A stretch of 64,000 bases of DNA from Chromobacterium sp. ATCC 53434. GTDB taxonomy: Bacteria; Pseudomonadota; Gammaproteobacteria; Burkholderiales; Chromobacteriaceae. The position numbers and the translations under genes were made by a program. Under the pieces are notes generated by a model that saw only the letters and a program-made list of their open reading frames with translations, was not told the origin of the DNA and did not search any database. This document shows, piece by piece, positions 61,554 to 64,000 of this stretch. The stretch is taken from the NCBI RefSeq assembly GCF_002848345.1, contig NZ_CP025429.1:992001-1056000 (forward strand), given 5' to 3'. Positions within the stretch are counted from its first letter, which is position 1; every line of letters begins with the position of its first letter.

Positions 61554-61769
61554 ATGAAAACCGATCCGCTGTTTCTTTTCTTTCAACATTATCTGGGACG
61601 GCAGCGCCGGCGCTGGGGCGTCGACCCGGTCGAGGCCCTGGCGCGGCTGAACGAGGTGATGCAATGGCCGCCGGAGGCGCCGGCGAAAAAAACGGCCGGG
61701 CGCGAGGCCCGGCCGGAAGAAGGGATACAAGAGAAGAAACTGGCCGGCCCGCGGCTGCGGGCCGGTTGA
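61554..61769 (+). CDS. sgrT: SgrT-like small protein, candidate PTS permease inhibitor
   Basis: A 71-codon gene with AAGGAG 8 bases before the ATG, divergent from the SgrR-family gene. The product begins MKTDPLFLFFQHYLGRQ and continues to LARLNEVMQWPP. From memory, E. coli SgrT (43 residues) has FYQHYF and LTMLEGLMQW at matching positions with similar spacing and a tryptophan between, so I call it SgrT-like. SgrT blocks the glucose permease PtsG. The last 25 codons overlap, antisense, a chitinase terminator hairpin, and may be a non-functional tail. No plus-strand U-rich terminator is seen downstream, so an SgrS-type small RNA is not shown. Homology is memory-based and needs a search. Confidence 0.55.
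   Translation: MKTDPLFLFFQHYLGRQRRRWGVDPVEALARLNEVMQWPPEAPAKKTAGREARPEEGIQEKKLAGPRLRAG
61686..61715 (-). terminator. Chitinase terminator, overlapping the SgrT-like gene
   Basis: On the minus strand CGGCCGGGC-CTCGC-GCCCGGCCG is followed by seven T residues (plus A run at 61686-61692). It lies about 60 bases past the chitinase stop and antisense within the 3' part of the SgrT-like gene. A second GC hairpin at 61744-61765 precedes it. Confidence 0.75.
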
Positions 61770-61773
61770 AACG

Positions 61774-64000
61774 CTATTGCAGGTAAGGCAGGTAGGGCGC
61801 CTCGTCGCGTATCGCGTAGGTCTTGCCGTTCAGGCCCACCGTGTAGTGGCTGGGGCCGGAGATCGGCAGGTAGTAGACCACGCTCAGCGTCACGCTCTGT
61901 CCAGCGCCCAGGCTCTGCCAGCTGGGCAGCTTCACCGACACGCGGTTGAAGTCGCCCTTCAGTCCGCCGACATTGCTGCCGCTGTGGCCGGTGCTGATCA
62001 CCTTCAGCCCGAAACCGGACTGGTCGGCGATATTGGCCGGAGCCGAGGTCGGCACGTCGAACTGGAACTCGGTGCCGCCGGGCAGCGTGGTCTTGGAGCG
62101 GTTGACGATGGTCAGCTTGGGATTGATCGGATAGTTCTGATCGCCGAGCGCGAAGCCGCCCAGGCTGAAGCCCACGTCTATCGCCGCGGCCGGCGCCGGC
62201 GCGACGTCGGCGCGGCGGGCGCTGACCTTGGCCGGCTGGCTGAAGGTGCTGTACAGCAGGCTGGTCAGCGTGTTGCCGATGTAGTACTCGCCCTTGCCGT
62301 TATTGCGCTGGGCGTTCCAGTCATAGTCGCCGGCCAGTTCCCAGAACATCACGCCGCCGACATTGTTGGCGTCTATCCAGGCGGCCTTCTGGGCGATCGA
62401 CTGCTCGTCCTCGGTCGACAGGAACACGTTCTTGCCGGCGTTCCAGAGCCACGGTGCGGCCAGCGCGCTGCTGTAGTTGCGCTGGTAGCTGCCGCTGAGC
62501 TGGTTGATCGGCTGCGTCGTGTCTATGCCGTAGGAGGCGAGGTAGCTGCCGGCCAGGCCTTTCTCCAGGTTCTTGGCGTGCCACATCGGGTTGGAACCGC
62601 CCGGGATCTCCTTGCCGTTGTCGTCGAGGTCGTGCCAGATATTGTCGATGCCGACCGCGCCGTCGCCGCACTCGGTCAGGCCAGTCGGGCAGTTGCTGCC
62701 GACCGAGCTGCCCCACAGGCCGTTGCTGCCGCCGGTGACGTTCTTCCAGCCGCGCGTGTAATAGGGCACGCCCATATTGACGCGCGAGGCCGGCAGGCCG
62801 CCGCGGTAGTAATGGTAGGACCAGTCGGTGTTCAGGTAGCCGATATTGCCGTACTGCGGCGTGCTGTACACGTTCCAAAACGCCAGCTCCGCGTCCTTGC
62901 CGTCGTCGAACAACGCGGCGTTGGGGCCGACGAAGCGGTTCCAGGCGCCGTGCAGGTCGTAGGACATCACATTGACGAAGTCCAGATACTTCAGGCCCTG
63001 GAAGGTTTCCATGCCGCGCAGCAGATAGCCGGACGCCGGCACCGCCGCGGTGATCTGGTAGTAATGGCCGTCCTGGGCGGCGGCGCGGTCCAGCCGGTCG
63101 CGCAGCGTCTGCAGCAAGGCGACGTAGCCCTTGGTCAGCGAGCCCAGGCGCGCGTTGGAGAAGCTCCAGTCCAGCGGATTGCCGGCGTTGTTCATCGAGG
63201 TCGGGTATTCGAAGTCGATGTCGACGCCGTCGAAGCCGTACTTGCGCAGGAAGGCGACGGCGGAGTCGGAGAAGGCGTTGATGCCGGCCTGGTTGACGCT
63301 GCCGTCGGCGTTGACGGTCATGCTGTAGAAGCCGCCGCTGGCCACGCGCTTGCCGCTGGCGTCGAAGTAGCCGCCGGTTTCGGCCCAGCCGCCGACCGAG
63401 ATCAGCGTCTTCACGCCGGGGAATTTGCGCTTGTACTGGGTCAGCAGGTTGAAGTGGCCCTTGTACGGCAGGCTGGCGTCCATTTCGGCGCCGGCCACGC
63501 CCGGCCAGGTCATGTCGGTGGCCGGGTTGCCCGGCGCGGTCTCGTTGACCGACAGCTTGTTGCTGCTGTCGACGTGGGCGAAGGCGTAATTGATGTGGGT
63601 GAGCTTGTTCCAGGGGATGTCGCTGGCCAGATAGGCCGGGCTGCCGTCCTTGCCGGTGCGCCAGCTGGTGAAGTAGCCGATGATGCGCCGGCGGCTGCCG
63701 TTAGCGAGCTGCTCGGCGCCGCCCTGCTTGTAGACGGCGCAGTAGGGCACGTCGACGCCGGCGGTCTGCGCCAGCGCTTCAGGGCGACACAGCGCGTTGC
63801 CGGTCGGCGCCGGCACCTGCACCAGCGGCGGGTCCACCGGCGGCGGATTGTTGCCGCCGCCGCACTGGCCTATCAGCTGCCAGGGGCTAGAATCGCCGGC
63901 CGACGGCGTATTGCCCTGGGTCCACCACTTGGCTTGCCAGGTCTGGTTCTGGTAGCTGACGCGCTGGCCGCCGGTATAGACGGCGGTGGCGTTCCAGGCC
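61774..64000 (-). CDS. Secreted chitinase, GH18 with CBM5/12 and ChiC-type C-terminal domain (5' end outside the window)
   Basis: A chitinase whose start lies beyond the right edge; at least 741 residues are visible. From the N-terminal side: a chitin-binding CBM5/12 module (AWNATAVYTGGQRVSYQNQTWQAKWWTQ), a Pro/Gly linker, a GH18 catalytic domain beginning RRRIIGYFTSWRTG with the intact DxxDxDxE motif (FDGVDIDFEYP) and the usual insert, then a C-terminal ChiC-like domain (VGFSLGGFALGDQNYPINPKLTIVNRSKTTLPGG). It should cut chitin to chitooligosaccharides outside the cell. A terminator follows the stop. Confidence 0.92.
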   Translation of the reverse strand, partial: AWNATAVYTGGQRVSYQNQTWQAKWWTQGNTPSAGDSSPWQLIGQCGGGNNPPPVDPPLVQVPAPTGNALCRPEALAQTAGVDVPYCAVYKQGGAEQLANGSRRRIIGYFTSWRTGKDGSPAYLASDIPWNKLTHINYAFAHVDSSNKLSVNETAPGNPATDMTWPGVAGAEMDASLPYKGHFNLLTQYKRKFPGVKTLISVGGWAETGGYFDASGKRVASGGFYSMTVNADGSVNQAGINAFSDSAVAFLRKYGFDGVDIDFEYPTSMNNAGNPLDWSFSNARLGSLTKGYVALLQTLRDRLDRAAAQDGHYYQITAAVPASGYLLRGMETFQGLKYLDFVNVMSYDLHGAWNRFVGPNAALFDDGKDAELAFWNVYSTPQYGNIGYLNTDWSYHYYRGGLPASRVNMGVPYYTRGWKNVTGGSNGLWGSSVGSNCPTGLTECGDGAVGIDNIWHDLDDNGKEIPGGSNPMWHAKNLEKGLAGSYLASYGIDTTQPINQLSGSYQRNYSSALAAPWLWNAGKNVFLSTEDEQSIAQKAAWIDANNVGGVMFWELAGDYDWNAQRNNGKGEYYIGNTLTSLLYSTFSQPAKVSARRADVAPAPAAAIDVGFSLGGFALGDQNYPINPKLTIVNRSKTTLPGGTEFQFDVPTSAPANIADQSGFGLKVISTGHSGSNVGGLKGDFNRVSVKLPSWQSLGAGQSVTLSVVYYLPISGPSHYTVGLNGKTYAIRDEAPYLPYLQ

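Overview
The window is a GC-rich stretch of a betaproteobacterial chromosome, most likely Chromobacterium or a close relative (Neisseriales, Chromobacteriaceae). This rests on the combination of a minC-minD-minE-oxyR operon of the Neisseria type, a phasin with PhaR-like dyads, the kdsD-kdsC-lptC-lptA-lptB-rpoN-hpf-ptsN-hprK-rapZ cluster, a secreted GH18 chitinase, and a type III effector-like LRR gene. Coding density is high. I see no rRNA, insertion sequence, prophage or CRISPR array; there is one tRNA.

Layout. 0-4 kb, plus strand: acetyltransferase, scpB, rluB, NUDIX hydrolase, greB. 4-12.9 kb, minus strand: MarR regulator, two tandem oligopeptidase A genes separated by a membrane-anchored protein, a frameshifted VOC gene, and minCDE-oxyR. 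13-20 kb is the most accessory part: phasin, an AT-rich LRR effector candidate, a diverged 6-phosphogluconate dehydrogenase-like gene, ppa and coq7 (divergent), and two cysteine-free harpin-like paralogues. 20-34.5 kb is mostly minus strand: TerC/DUF475 protein, two lipoproteins, ettA, ppk, yggX, argA and the gpmI-envC-ctpA set. 34.5-40.2 kb, mostly plus: ArsR regulator, exbBD, lpxK, a Trm112-like protein, kdsB, adk and a hemolysin III family protein. 40.2-54.2 kb, all minus: a sensor kinase/HD-GYP pair, an EamA transporter, nnrDE, ubiX, the nitrogen-PTS genes, sigma-54, and LPS transport and Kdo genes. 54.3-64 kb: Kef antiporter, a repeat cluster, an AsmA-like protein, tRNA-Gly(CCC), a secreted unknown, an SgrR-like regulator with a divergent SgrT-like small protein, and the chitinase, which runs off the right edge.

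How genes work together. Lipid A/Kdo supply and transport are split between lpxK-kdsB and kdsD-kdsC-lptCAB. HprK, PtsN and RapZ sit directly downstream of rpoN and hpf, a regulatory PTS module. PhaR-like dyads occur twice in the phasin promoter and once upstream of the 6PGDH-like gene, suggesting a small polyhydroxybutyrate regulon.

The most striking observation is a 71-codon plus-strand gene at 61554-61769, divergent from an SgrR-family regulator. Its N-terminal half matches the enterobacterial small protein SgrT, as I remember it, in the FFQHYL and LNEVMQW blocks. If correct, this is a glucose-phosphate-stress-like SgrR/SgrT pair in a betaproteobacterium, beside a chitinase gene. Other points worth checking are the palindromic ArsR promoter, an intrinsic terminator inside lpxK, a pair of perfect inverted DnaA boxes, and a hairpin/tandem-repeat element at 56.3 kb.
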